The notes below the pieces were generated by a model, which made no database searches, was not told the origin of the DNA, and saw nothing but the letters and a program-made list of their open reading frames with translations. DNA of 41,017 nt, from contig JAFSWG010000039.1 in the NCBI GenBank assembly GCA_017444645.1, positions 1 through 41,017 of the forward strand, in the 5' to 3' direction. The position numbers were made by a program, and so were the translations under genes. The DNA is from Acholeplasmatales bacterium. GTDB taxonomy: Bacteria > Bacillota_I > Bacilli_A > Acholeplasmatales > Anaeroplasmataceae. Every line of letters begins with the position of its first letter. Within the stretch, counting starts at the first letter, position 1. Shown one piece after another: positions 22,575-31,799 of this stretch.

Positions 22575-25199
22575 ATGAAAAGAATGATTTTAATAGATGG
22601 TAACTCTCTTATGTATAGGGCTTATTATGGAATGGCAGCCGGTGGAGCTCCACAGGCTAATTCAAAAGGCTTATATACTAATGCGATATATGCATTTGCA
22701 AGAATGATTAATCATGTAATTAAATTATCAAATTATGATAATATTTTAGTCGCATTTGATGCAGGTAAGAAGACACTTAGACATGAGTGGATGACTGATT
22801 ATAAGGCAGGACGTGCGCCAATGCCTGATGAATTTAGAATGCAAATAGCATATATTAAGCAATTTTTAGATATAATGAGAATTAAGCAATATGAACAAGA
22901 TTTATATGAAGCTGATGATATTATTGGTACTATGTCAAAAATTGCTGAAGATAATGGTTATCATGTAGATATTTTCTCATCTGATAAAGATTTATTACAA
23001 CTTGTTAGTGAAAATACAACTGTTCATTTAAATAAAAAAGGTATGACAGAACTAGAAGATTATACACCTGAATTATTTTATGAAAGATATCAAATAAATT
23101 ACAATCAATTCATTGATTTAAAGGCAATGATGGGTGATAAATCAGATAATTTACCTGGAATACCTGGAGTCGGTGAAAAAAAGGCTGTTACATTATTACA
23201 ACAATATGGTACTTTAGATAACATTATTGAGCATAGAGATGAAATAAAAGGTGCCTTAGGTAAGAATGTTCAAGAAAATTACGAATCAGCTAAGCTTTGT
23301 CAAAAAATGGCAACAATCATTCGTGATTTTGATATAAAAATCACTTTAGATGATACTAAAAAACAAGAGCCCGATAAAGAAAAATTAATTGCATTTTATA
23401 AAGAATTAGAATTTAAATCTTTATTAAAGGATATTGAAGTTGATGCACCAAAGATTATTGAAGACAATACATATAAAATTGTTAATAATCCAATGATGCT
23501 AGATGATATTTTATTACCTAATTCAGCATTAATATTTGAAACATTTGAATACAATTATCATAGATGTCCTATTTTAGCAATAGGTATCAAAAATGGAAAA
23601 GGTACATTTATTATTCCACCTGATATGATGTTTAATAATATGTCATTAATGATGTATTTAGGTGATGAAAATATAAAAAAATCTATTTACGATTATAAAA
23701 GAGCATATGTATTATGTAAAAGAGTTGGTATAGATTTAAGAGGAGTAGATTTCGATTTATTATTAGCAACTTATATTTTAAGATCTACAGGTAACCAAGA
23801 AGAGTTTAAATATATTGCTTCATATTATGATTACGATGATGTTTATTTAGATGAAGAAATATATGGTAAAGGTGTTAAAAAAGCTATACCAGAACAAAAT
23901 ATTTTATATACACATATAGCTAAAAAGGCTAATGCTTTATTTGAATTAAAGGATAAATCAGTTGAATTATTGACTGAAAAGAAGCAATTACATTTATTAA
24001 CAAATATTGAAATTCCATTATCTAGAGTATTAGGTAAGATGGAATTTAATGGTATTAAAGTAGATATAAATGAATTACATAAACAAAAAGAAGAATTAGA
24101 AATAGCTATAACTGAACTTGAAAAGAAAATATATAATTTAGCAGGCCATGAATTTAATATCTCATCTCCTAAGCAATTAGGTACTGTATTATTTGATGAA
24201 TTAAATATTCCATATCCTAAGAAAAAGGGAAATAGCTATTCAACAGACATTGATATTTTAAATGCTGTTAAATTATCTAATCCAATCATTGATTTAGTAA
24301 TTGAATATAGAGCGAAAACAAAGCTTTATTCAACATATGTAATTGGAATTAATGACTATATATATCCTGATGGAAAGGTTCATACAATCTTCCAACAAGC
24401 TTTAACCGCAACAGGTAGATTATCTAGTATTGATCCAAATTTACAAAATATTCCTATAAGAACACCTGAGGGTCATTTAATTAGAAAAATGTTTGTTCCA
24501 GAAAAGCCAGGTAATAAGCTATATTCATCAGATTATTCTCAAATTGAGTTAAGAGTATTAGCTCATATGGCTGATGTTAAAAAGCTAAAGGAAGCATTTA
24601 TTAATGGTGAAGATATTCATACTAAAACTGCAAAAGAGGTATTTAAAAAGGATGAAATCACACCACTTGATAGACGTCATGCTAAGGCTGTTAATTTCGG
24701 TATAGTATATGGTATATCAGCATTTGGATTAGCTCAAGATTTAGGAATATCTAATTATGAAGCATCAGAATTTATAAAGAAATATTATGAAGCATATCCA
24801 GAAATCAAAACATTTATGGATAAAATAATTGATTCATGCAAGGAAAATGGTTATGTATCTACAATGGAAAATAGAATTAGATATGTTCCAGAAATTAATT
24901 CTAAAATTTTTATGCAAAGAGAATTTGCAAAAAGAGTTGCGATGAACACGCCTATCCAAGGCAGTGCGGCTGATATTATTAAAATCGCAATGATTAATGT
25001 AGATAATGAAATTGAAAAAAGACATTTAAAGAGTAAAATGATTGTTCAGGTTCACGATGAATTAGTATTTGAAGTTGAAAGTGGAGAAGAAGAAATTTTA
25101 CAAAGCATAGTTAAAGAAAAAATGGAAAATGCTTATAAAATGAATGTACCACTTGTGGTAGATGATTCATTTGGAAATAACTGGTATGAGGTGAAATGA
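22575..25199 (+). CDS. polA: DNA polymerase I, likely without proofreading
   Basis: An 874-residue family A polymerase for gap filling and primer removal. The 5'-nuclease domain (residues 1–290) has LIDGNSLMYRAYYG, FSSDKDLLQLV and GDKSDNLPGIPGVGEKKA. A middle region (about 310–480) has the 3'-exonuclease fold but reads IFETFEYN where proofreading enzymes carry a DxE motif, so that activity is probably lost, as in several Gram-positive enzymes. The polymerase domain has DYSQIELRVLAHM (motif A), RRHAKAVNFGIVYG (motif B) and QVHDELVFEV (motif C). ATG 22575 is preferred over the GTG at 22566. It heads a tightly packed operon running to dnaI; the next gene overlaps it by four bases (ATGA). Confidence 0.96.
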   Translation: MKRMILIDGNSLMYRAYYGMAAGGAPQANSKGLYTNAIYAFARMINHVIKLSNYDNILVAFDAGKKTLRHEWMTDYKAGRAPMPDEFRMQIAYIKQFLDIMRIKQYEQDLYEADDIIGTMSKIAEDNGYHVDIFSSDKDLLQLVSENTTVHLNKKGMTELEDYTPELFYERYQINYNQFIDLKAMMGDKSDNLPGIPGVGEKKAVTLLQQYGTLDNIIEHRDEIKGALGKNVQENYESAKLCQKMATIIRDFDIKITLDDTKKQEPDKEKLIAFYKELEFKSLLKDIEVDAPKIIEDNTYKIVNNPMMLDDILLPNSALIFETFEYNYHRCPILAIGIKNGKGTFIIPPDMMFNNMSLMMYLGDENIKKSIYDYKRAYVLCKRVGIDLRGVDFDLLLATYILRSTGNQEEFKYIASYYDYDDVYLDEEIYGKGVKKAIPEQNILYTHIAKKANALFELKDKSVELLTEKKQLHLLTNIEIPLSRVLGKMEFNGIKVDINELHKQKEELEIAITELEKKIYNLAGHEFNISSPKQLGTVLFDELNIPYPKKKGNSYSTDIDILNAVKLSNPIIDLVIEYRAKTKLYSTYVIGINDYIYPDGKVHTIFQQALTATGRLSSIDPNLQNIPIRTPEGHLIRKMFVPEKPGNKLYSSDYSQIELRVLAHMADVKKLKEAFINGEDIHTKTAKEVFKKDEITPLDRRHAKAVNFGIVYGISAFGLAQDLGISNYEASEFIKKYYEAYPEIKTFMDKIIDSCKENGYVSTMENRIRYVPEINSKIFMQREFAKRVAMNTPIQGSAADIIKIAMINVDNEIEKRHLKSKMIVQVHDELVFEVESGEEEILQSIVKEKMENAYKMNVPLVVDDSFGNNWYEVK

Positions 25200-25714
25200 T
25201 GGATATTGTATTAAATAGACGTAGTGTAAGAAAATTTGATTTAAATAAAATGATACCTCATGAAGATTTAGTTGATTTAATCAAACATGGTGAGGCAGCA
25301 GGTACTGCAAGAAGACAAAAATCTAGAGAATATATAATTATTGAAAATAAGGACATAATTAATGAATTAGCTAAGATTTATGTAAAAAGCTCTATGAATG
25401 TTAAAGAATGTAATCAAATGATTGCAATTATTGGCAAAAAAACTGAAGATATGGCAGCACCTGAATTTGTTCCAACTGATTGTGCACTTGCCCTAGAAAA
25501 TATAATGGTTTATGCCGTATCAAAGGGTATTGGTACAGTTATGCTTGGAACTTACCCAAATAAAGATAGATTTGCAGCTGCAAATAAATTATTAAAATTA
25601 ACAGAAGATAAATTTGTATTTACTTTTATTTGCTTAGGATATCCAATCGATAAAGATAATGCATTCTATGATATGAATAAATTTGATGAAAAAGTAATAT
25701 CATATATTAAGTAG
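25196..25714 (+). CDS. Nitroreductase-family FMN oxidoreductase
   Basis: A 172-residue flavoprotein of the nitroreductase fold. NRRSVRKFD at the N-terminus is the phosphate-binding signature of FMN in this family. DCALALENIMVYAVSKGIGTVMLGTYP and CLGYPIDK match the family's later conserved segments. It would reduce a nitro, quinone or flavin-like substrate with NAD(P)H; the substrate is unknown. The start overlaps the polA stop in ATGA, with GAGGTGA upstream, indicating translational coupling. It is slightly shorter than typical 180–200-residue members. Confidence 0.88.
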   Translation: MMDIVLNRRSVRKFDLNKMIPHEDLVDLIKHGEAAGTARRQKSREYIIIENKDIINELAKIYVKSSMNVKECNQMIAIIGKKTEDMAAPEFVPTDCALALENIMVYAVSKGIGTVMLGTYPNKDRFAAANKLLKLTEDKFVFTFICLGYPIDKDNAFYDMNKFDEKVISYIK

Positions 25715-25722
25715 GTGATCTT

Positions 25723-26538
25723 ATGCCTGAATTACCAGAGGTAGAAACAGTAAGACGAGTATTAAAAAAAGATATAATAAATCTAAAAATAAATGATATT
25801 ATTATTAGATATAATGGAATCATTGAAGATGATATAAATTATTTTTTAGATAATGTTAAAAATAAGACAATTGTTGATATGTTAAGAAGAGGAAAATATT
25901 TAATTTTCAAATTAAATGAAGGATATATGTTATCACATCTAAGAATGGAAGGCAAATATTTTTACTTACCTAATGATACATTAGATAACAAGCATATCCA
26001 TGTAATTTTTATATTATCTAATGGATATTCGCTTTTATACCAAGATGTAAGAAAATTTGGTAAAATGTCTTATAAAAAAGATAACGAATTGTATGATACT
26101 CATCCATTATTAGATTTAGGCTATGATCCAATCTTGGATTTGAATCCTAATTATGAAGATTTATATAAAAACCTTTTAAGAAAAAAGTCTCCAATTAAGA
26201 CAGCTTTATTAGATCAATCTGTAATAACTGGCTTAGGAAATATTTATGTTGATGAGGTTTTATTTGAATCTAAAATAAACCCAGAACGTCAAGCGAATAA
26301 TATAAGCTATGATGAATTTTTAAGTATTTGTAATTCATCAGTTAGTATATTAACTAAAGCGATAGAAAATAAAGGAACAACAATAAGAAGTTATACATCT
26401 AGTCTTGGTGTAGAAGGAAATTATCAAAATTTTTTAAATGTTCATACAAAAAATATATGTCCTCATTGCAAAAACGCACTAGTTCGTGTTAAAATAAATG
26501 GAAGAACGACATATTATTGTAAAACTTGCCAGAGGTGA
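25723..26538 (+). CDS. mutM: Formamidopyrimidine-DNA glycosylase
   Basis: A 271-residue base-excision enzyme removing oxidised guanine. The N-terminus MPELPEVETVRR contains catalytic Pro2 and Glu3. KYFYLP and YQDVRKFGKM carry conserved residues, and QSVITGLGNIYVDEVLFESKINP is the helix-two-turns-helix. The C-terminus is the zinc finger (CPHC and CKTCQR). The placement next to polA is the same as in Bacillus. Its TGA stop lies in the ribosome binding site of coaE. Confidence 0.96.
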   Translation: MPELPEVETVRRVLKKDIINLKINDIIIRYNGIIEDDINYFLDNVKNKTIVDMLRRGKYLIFKLNEGYMLSHLRMEGKYFYLPNDTLDNKHIHVIFILSNGYSLLYQDVRKFGKMSYKKDNELYDTHPLLDLGYDPILDLNPNYEDLYKNLLRKKSPIKTALLDQSVITGLGNIYVDEVLFESKINPERQANNISYDEFLSICNSSVSILTKAIENKGTTIRSYTSSLGVEGNYQNFLNVHTKNICPHCKNALVRVKINGRTTYYCKTCQR

Positions 26539-26543
26539 TAGTA

Positions 26544-27134
26544 GTGAAAAGAGTTATTGGTATAACTGGTGGTATAGCAAGCGGAAAAAGTAATGTATGT
26601 GCCGTTATTAAAGAATTAGGCTATCCAATAATAGATTGTGATGAAATCACAAGAAGAAATTATGAAATTGATGGTAAGATTTATAAAGTAGTTCTTGAAA
26701 GATTTGGTAAAGATTTTTTATTAGATGATGGAAACATTGATAGAAAAAAGCTTGGCAAATTAGTATTTAATAATTCAAGTGCTAAAATGTTATTAAATTC
26801 TATTACTCATCCAATAATAAAAGAAGAGCTATTAAAAGAAATAGCTAAATATAATGATGGATTAGTATTTGTTGAGATACCATTATTGTATGAGGCAAAA
26901 TTTGAAACTATTTGTGATAAAATTATATGTGTATTCTTATCGCAAAAGTATCAAGTTGAAAGGCTAATGGCCCGCGAAGGAATCGATGAGGATTTCGCAT
27001 TAAAGAAAATTCATTCACAAATGGATTTATATATGAAAAAATCACTTGCTGATTATGTTATCAATAGTAAGGGAAGCTTTGATGAAACAAGATTACAAGT
27101 GATTGATGTAATAAATAATATAAAAGGAGTGTAA
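26544..27134 (+). CDS. coaE: Dephospho-CoA kinase (GTG start)
   Basis: A 196-residue kinase for the last step of coenzyme A synthesis. The P-loop GITGGIASGKSN is at residues 5–16; DCDEITR, KMLLNSITHP and FVEIPLLYE are family motifs. GTG at 26544 is taken as the start because GAGGTGA (26532–26538) ends five bases before it and it gives the normal N-terminus; the upstream TTG in frame would read through that site. It lies five bases after mutM, as in Bacillus. Confidence 0.94.
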   Translation: MKRVIGITGGIASGKSNVCAVIKELGYPIIDCDEITRRNYEIDGKIYKVVLERFGKDFLLDDGNIDRKKLGKLVFNNSSAKMLLNSITHPIIKEELLKEIAKYNDGLVFVEIPLLYEAKFETICDKIICVFLSQKYQVERLMAREGIDEDFALKKIHSQMDLYMKKSLADYVINSKGSFDETRLQVIDVINNIKGV

Positions 27135-27138
27135 TTAT

Positions 27139-27498
27139 ATGACAGTAGTTGAAACTAGCGAAAACGCAAAAAAATTAATTTTACAAACACATTATTACAA
27201 AGCATCTTATGATGAAATTAAAAAACTTTATTTATCAATTTTAGAAGAAGAAAAACATAATGTTGTTTCTGTAAATGATGATTATACTGAAATATATTCA
27301 GAGATTCCTCATATGGAAGTAATTGCAAAAATCATTATGCAAGATCCAAAGGAAACATCAATTGATTTCTATATCAATTCTGATTTTATGGTTGGTGCTA
27401 AAGGAAAAGCTGAAAAGTTTATTGAAAGAGTACTTGCTAAAATTGAAGCAACTTTTGAATTTAAAGGAGTTTCTTTGCATAAAGAAGTAACAGCTTAG
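27139..27498 (+). CDS. Hypothetical protein between coaE and dnaB
   Basis: A 119-residue soluble protein that I do not recognise. It has alternating helix and strand, with KASYDEIKKLYLSILEEE and EVIAKIIMQDPKETSIDFYI. The C-terminal part FIERVLAKIEATFEFKGVSL looks helical. It has no cysteine cluster and no transmembrane segment. AAAGGAG precedes the ATG. In Bacillus the nrdR repressor gene lies near this position before dnaB; this protein lacks the NrdR zinc ribbon and ATP-cone and is not its equivalent. The tight spacing suggests co-translation with dnaB. Confidence 0.72.
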   Translation: MTVVETSENAKKLILQTHYYKASYDEIKKLYLSILEEEKHNVVSVNDDYTEIYSEIPHMEVIAKIIMQDPKETSIDFYINSDFMVGAKGKAEKFIERVLAKIEATFEFKGVSLHKEVTA

Positions 27499-27500
27499 CC

Positions 27501-28673
27501 ATGAAAACATTAGACAGAAAATCAAAATTCAATATTTATTCCGGATTTACACTGTCTAATGATGATGTATCAGTCATTTCCCTACTATATACACCTTTAA
27601 TTGGCAGTGATTCTTTAATGCTTTATATGGCATTTCAGTCTTTTTTAGAGCGCAATAATTTGAAAAGCGAGACGTTAACTCACGAAGATTTTTTAGAAAT
27701 TTATTCTATGAGCGAAAAAAGATTTTTAGAAGCCAGATATAAGCTTGAAGGAATAGGATTATTAACAACATATTTTAATAAAAATGACAATATATACATA
27801 TATGCTATATGTCCACCACTTACTGCTAAGAATTTTATTAAAGATGTAACATTAGGTCTATATTTATTTTCTAAAATTAGAAAGGATACATTTGATTTAA
27901 TATGTAATCATTTCAAAATTGAGAAAATTGATAAATTATCCTATGAGGATGTTACCGCATCTTTTGATGAGGTATATGAATCTAGGGTATCTAATGATGA
28001 AACATTCGAAAAATTCCAATATATATTAGGCAAGAAACCTAATGTAGGCTTGAAAATCAAAGACACTGGCTTTGATTTTTCATTTTTTCTAAAAGAAATT
28101 AATCAAGATTTCTTAGAAACTGGTGTTACTAAAAACTTTGAAAATCAAATTAAAAATATAGCCTTTGTTTATGGCTTTGATGAATCTGAAATGATTGGAT
28201 TATATAATGATTCAATTAATAAAAGTGAATTATATGATTATAGATTATTAAAGAAAAAGGCTAATATTTTATTTAATTATAAAAGAAATATGAGAGGACC
28301 AATTTTGGTATCTAAAAATAATGATGATGTTACTAATGATGATTTAATTTCATTCCTAGATACTGCATCACCAGAAGAATTAATAGATTCAATTGTTCCT
28401 GATTTTCCACCATCATATCTTGATACAATTATTGAAATATATCAAAATATATCACTTCCACGTGGTGTATTAAATTGTATGATAATAAAGGTATTAAAGG
28501 ATAAGAGTGGAGAGATGCCTAAATTAAATTATTTTAAAAAGGTTTCAGAATCTTGGATTAAAGATAATATTTTTACAACAATTGACGCAGTTAAATATGT
28601 AACAACTGCGAAATATAGTGCTGATAATAATATTAATAAAACTGATGATAACGGAGGATTTGAAGAACTATAA
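27501..28673 (+). CDS. dnaB: Replication initiation and membrane attachment protein DnaB (DnaD-fold)
   Basis: A 390-residue Gram-positive primosome protein that, with DnaD and DnaI, loads the replicative helicase at oriC. It is not the helicase. The N-terminal winged-helix region contains SVISLLYTPLIGSDSLMLYMAF and FLEARYKLEGIGLLTTYF. The DnaD-like C-terminal region contains SPEELIDSIV and LDTIIEIYQNISLPRGVLNCMIIKVLK. It is shorter than the Bacillus protein (about 470). No strong ribosome site precedes its ATG, two bases after the previous stop, so translation is probably coupled. It is directly followed by dnaI. Confidence 0.92.
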   Translation: MKTLDRKSKFNIYSGFTLSNDDVSVISLLYTPLIGSDSLMLYMAFQSFLERNNLKSETLTHEDFLEIYSMSEKRFLEARYKLEGIGLLTTYFNKNDNIYIYAICPPLTAKNFIKDVTLGLYLFSKIRKDTFDLICNHFKIEKIDKLSYEDVTASFDEVYESRVSNDETFEKFQYILGKKPNVGLKIKDTGFDFSFFLKEINQDFLETGVTKNFENQIKNIAFVYGFDESEMIGLYNDSINKSELYDYRLLKKKANILFNYKRNMRGPILVSKNNDDVTNDDLISFLDTASPEELIDSIVPDFPPSYLDTIIEIYQNISLPRGVLNCMIIKVLKDKSGEMPKLNYFKKVSESWIKDNIFTTIDAVKYVTTAKYSADNNINKTDDNGGFEEL

Positions 28674-29542
28674 TGAAAAAAATAGATTTGAATACCAACG
28701 TTGATAAGAATATAATTAATGATTTTATAAAAGAAATTCAAAGAGAATTTCCTGAGCATGTTATTAATGATAAAAATGTTATAGATTTTTCATTATTATT
28801 AGAGTCTAATAAAAAGTGTTTATCATGCAAAGGATTAGATAATTGTCTTAATGAAACTGATGGGTATAAATTAGTTTACGATGAAGAATCATTTAAATAT
28901 AGTCCTTGTAGATTTTTAGATGAGAAAAATAAAAAAGCTAAAAATAGAAATTTGATTAAGACTTTATATTTACCTACTAAGATATTAGAAGCTAGAATAG
29001 AAAATTATGATGTTAATACTGAAAGTAGAAAAAAGATATTTAGTAAAATAAATGAATTTATTACTGCATCTAGAAATAATGAATATGCTAAAGGATTATA
29101 TTTATATGGAACATTCTCAATTGGAAAAACATATACTTTAGCATGTATAGCGAATGAACTTGCTAGAAATAACATTGAATCATTATTAATTTATTTTCCA
29201 GATTTAGTAACTGATTTAAAAAATGCGATATCTGATAATAATAGATATGAATCACTTATTAATATGCTAAAATCTATTCCAGTATTAATGTTAGATGATT
29301 TAGGTAGTGAAAATATGACACCTTGGGTAAGAGATGAAGTATTAGGACCTATCATTAATTATCGTGTATTAGAAAATAAACCAGTATTTATTTCATCAAA
29401 TATTAAGCCTAATGATTTAAAAGGTCATTTAGCTATTGATAAGTCACCTGAATCAATGATGAAGGCAGAAAGAATCATTTCTAGAATGAATGCTTTAATG
29501 AATAGTATTAATATGGATGATTCTAATAAATATGCTAGATAA
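28673..29542 (+). CDS. dnaI: Primosomal helicase loader DnaI
   Basis: A 289-residue AAA+ loader of the replicative helicase. The N-terminal part has a cysteine set (CLSCKGLDNC and SPCRF) like the zinc-binding domain of Bacillus DnaI. The ATPase has Walker A GTFSIGKT near residue 146 and Walker B VLMLDDLGSE near 204. FISSNIKPNDL and ERIISRMNAL correspond to sensor regions. Its ATG shares one base with the dnaB stop (TAATG). It closes the polA operon; no terminator is evident before the thrS promoter. Confidence 0.94.
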   Translation: MKKIDLNTNVDKNIINDFIKEIQREFPEHVINDKNVIDFSLLLESNKKCLSCKGLDNCLNETDGYKLVYDEESFKYSPCRFLDEKNKKAKNRNLIKTLYLPTKILEARIENYDVNTESRKKIFSKINEFITASRNNEYAKGLYLYGTFSIGKTYTLACIANELARNNIESLLIYFPDLVTDLKNAISDNNRYESLINMLKSIPVLMLDDLGSENMTPWVRDEVLGPIINYRVLENKPVFISSNIKPNDLKGHLAIDKSPESMMKAERIISRMNALMNSINMDDSNKYAR

Positions 29543-29555
29543 TTTGTTTAATAAG

Positions 29556-29584
29556 TTGAAAATAAATGTATTTTAGGTTATAAT
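29556..29584 (+). promoter_or_regulatory. Promoter of the T-box–thrS transcript
   Basis: TTGAAA (29556–29561), a 17-bp spacer, TATAAT (29579–29584). Confidence 0.8.
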
Positions 29585-29590
29585 AACCTA
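29574..29590. repeat. Palindrome over the thrS -10 box
   Basis: TAGGTTATAATAACCTA is a perfect 8-1-8 palindrome centred on the -10. It may be a repressor site or a chance extension of TATAAT. Confidence 0.5.
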
Positions 29591-29809
29591 GTCGATGATT
29601 AAGGACAAGATAATAATTAATTTATCTATAGAGAGAATACGGTTGGTGAAAGTATTTGTTAATGATTATTATTACTACCTTAGGAGATTAATGGAGGAAA
29701 TGCCATTACGTATAAAGGCGTTAACTTTTAATGAGTGCTAGAATTATTCTAGAATAAAGGTGGTACCACGGCTTGTTCGTCCTTAGGAGAAATCCTAAGG
29801 ATTTTTTTT
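29591..29809 (+). promoter_or_regulatory. T-box leader (threonyl) with terminator
   Basis: An untranslated leader before thrS that reads uncharged tRNA-Thr. The conserved antiterminator bulge AAGGTGGTACCACG is at 29757–29770. The competing terminator is TCCTTAGGA, loop GAAA, TCCTAAGGA (29780–29801) plus eight T. Stem I starts near TTAAGG (29599) and closes with CCTTAG. The specifier loop before it reads ACTACC (29674–29679), so ACT followed by A fits the usual specifier-plus-purine rule; ACC in another register is also threonine. AGAGAGAA near 29630 is the usual Stem I element. Confidence 0.9.
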
Positions 29810-29830
29810 ATTATAGAAAGGAAAGATATT

Positions 29831-31750
29831 ATGTTAAAAATCACTTTAAAAGATGGTTCAACAATGGATGTTGAAAATGGAAAGTTAATAATTGAAGTAG
29901 CAAAGGAATTATCTCCTTCACTTGCAAAAAAGTGTGTTGTTGCAAAGCTTAATGATAAGCTTGTTGATTTAAAGACACCACTTAATGAGGATTGTAAATT
30001 GGAGCTTGTAACATTTAGTGATAAAGAAGCATTTGAGGTTATTAACCACTCTTGTGCTCACTTAATGGCTCAAGCAGTATCAAGATTATATCCTGGTACA
30101 AGAATGGGTGTAGGTCCTGCGATTGAAGAAGGATTCTATTATGATTTCTCTTTACCTACTCCAATAACTAATGATGATTTACCAAAAATTGAAGCAGAAA
30201 TGAAAAAGATTGTAAAAGAAAATATTGCAATCAACCATTATATGCTATCTAAGGCTGATGCTAAAAAGAAATTCGCAAGTGATAAATTCAAATGCGAGCT
30301 TATTGATACAATCAATGATGATTATGTAGGTATTTATGAACAAAATGATTATGCTGATGTTTGTAGAGGACCTCACGTTATGTCAACTGGCTTAATTAAA
30401 AACTTTAAGCTATTATCTTCAGCAGGTGCATATTGGAGAGGCGATTCTAAAAACGAAATGCTTACTCGTATTTATGGTACATGCTGGGCTACAGCTGAAG
30501 AATTAGAAGAATTCTTAAAGGTGTTAGAAGAAAGAAAAGCTAGAGATCATAGAAAATTAGGTAAAGAATTAGGTATTTTCATGTTTGATGATTTAGTTGG
30601 TAGAGGCTTACCAATGTGGTTACCTAATGGATTTATTGTAAGAAGAAAATTACAAGACTATATCATGGATAAGGAATATGATTTAGGATATAAGCATGTT
30701 ATGACACCATGCCTTGGTAATGTTGAATTATATAAGACATCAGGTCACTGGGCACATTATAAGGATGATATGTTCCCTAAGATGGATGTTGATGAGGAAT
30801 CATATGTATTAAGACCAATGAACTGCCCTCATCATATGGTTATGTATAAATCAACTCTACATTCATATAGAGAATTACCACTTCGTATTGCAGAAATCGC
30901 AGCTGACTTCCGTTTTGAAGCATCAGGTGCATTAACTGGTATCGAAAGAACAAGAGCATTCTATCAAAACGATTCACATATTTTCTGTATGCCATCACAA
31001 ATTGGTTCAGTATTCAAAGAAGTAACTAAATTAATTCTTGATGTATATAATGATTTTGGATTCAAGAATTATAAATTTAGATTATCATTAAGAGATCCTA
31101 ATGATGTTGAAAAATATTTCGGTAATGATGAATTATGGGAAAGATCTGAATCTGAATTAAGACAAGTATTAAATGAACTTGGTGTTGATTATTATGAAGC
31201 AATTGGTGAAGCTGCATTCTATGGTCCAAAGTTAGATGTACAAGTTAGATCAGCAATCGGACATGATGTAACTTTATCAACTATTCAATTAGATTATCAA
31301 TTACCTGAAAGATTTGAACTAGAATATATTGATGAAAAAGGTCAAAAAGCAAGACCAGTAGTTATACATAGAGCAATCCTAGGCTCAATGGATAGATTTG
31401 TTGCCTTCTTAATTGAAGAAACTAAGGGTGTATTCCCAGTATGGTTAGCTCCAGTACAAGCTAAGATTATTCCAGTAAATCTTGAATTCCATAAGGAATA
31501 TTCAGATAAATTAGCACAAGTATTTAAGAGAAACAAGATTCGTTTTGAAGCTGATTATAGAGATGAAAAATTAGGCTATAAGATTAGAGAAGCTCAAATG
31601 AAGAAGATTCCATATCAACTAGTTATTGGTGATAATGAAGTTAAGAATAACACAGTAACTTATAGAAAATATGGTGAACAACAACAAACAACTGTTACAA
31701 TTGATGAATTTGTAGCATTAATTAAAAAACATAATGAAGAATTAAATTAA
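29831..31750 (+). CDS. thrS: Threonyl-tRNA synthetase
   Basis: A 639-residue class II synthetase with the full domain set. The TGS domain is residues 1–60. The second additional (editing) domain, about 60–220, has NHSCAHLMAQAV and CRGPHVMSTG. The catalytic core, about 240–535, has MNCPHHMVMYKS, YRELPLRIAE and ALTGIERTRAF (motif 2), and VVIHRAILGSMDRFVAFLIE (motif 3) with the zinc-binding Cys and His residues. The anticodon-binding domain occupies the last 100 residues. GAAAGGAAAG lies before the ATG. Expression is set by the T-box leader, which transcribes through only when tRNA-Thr is uncharged. Confidence 0.97.
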   Translation: MLKITLKDGSTMDVENGKLIIEVAKELSPSLAKKCVVAKLNDKLVDLKTPLNEDCKLELVTFSDKEAFEVINHSCAHLMAQAVSRLYPGTRMGVGPAIEEGFYYDFSLPTPITNDDLPKIEAEMKKIVKENIAINHYMLSKADAKKKFASDKFKCELIDTINDDYVGIYEQNDYADVCRGPHVMSTGLIKNFKLLSSAGAYWRGDSKNEMLTRIYGTCWATAEELEEFLKVLEERKARDHRKLGKELGIFMFDDLVGRGLPMWLPNGFIVRRKLQDYIMDKEYDLGYKHVMTPCLGNVELYKTSGHWAHYKDDMFPKMDVDEESYVLRPMNCPHHMVMYKSTLHSYRELPLRIAEIAADFRFEASGALTGIERTRAFYQNDSHIFCMPSQIGSVFKEVTKLILDVYNDFGFKNYKFRLSLRDPNDVEKYFGNDELWERSESELRQVLNELGVDYYEAIGEAAFYGPKLDVQVRSAIGHDVTLSTIQLDYQLPERFELEYIDEKGQKARPVVIHRAILGSMDRFVAFLIEETKGVFPVWLAPVQAKIIPVNLEFHKEYSDKLAQVFKRNKIRFEADYRDEKLGYKIREAQMKKIPYQLVIGDNEVKNNTVTYRKYGEQQQTTVTIDEFVALIKKHNEELN

Positions 31751-31756
31751 AAATAT

Positions 31757-31786
31757 AATAAGCCTAGACCTCTAGGCTTATTTTTT
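31757..31786 (+). terminator. Terminator after thrS
   Basis: AATAAGCCTAGA (31757–31768) pairs with TCTAGGCTTATT (31771–31782), then T residues to 31786, immediately before the next ribosome site. Confidence 0.9.
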
Positions 31787-31799
31787 AAAGGTGATAATT

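Noticed and set aside
24834..25025. Antisense reading frames inside polA and other large genes
   Set aside because: They lie entirely within well-supported genes, lack ribosome sites and have no recognisable domains.
22575..26538. Possible UGA-as-Trp genetic code, given the mollicute-like AT content
   Set aside because: polA and mutM end at TGA at exactly the expected family C-termini, and Trp is written TGG throughout.
26526..26543. TTG start for coaE
   Set aside because: It would translate through the ribosome binding site; the GTG at 26544 gives the normal N-terminus.
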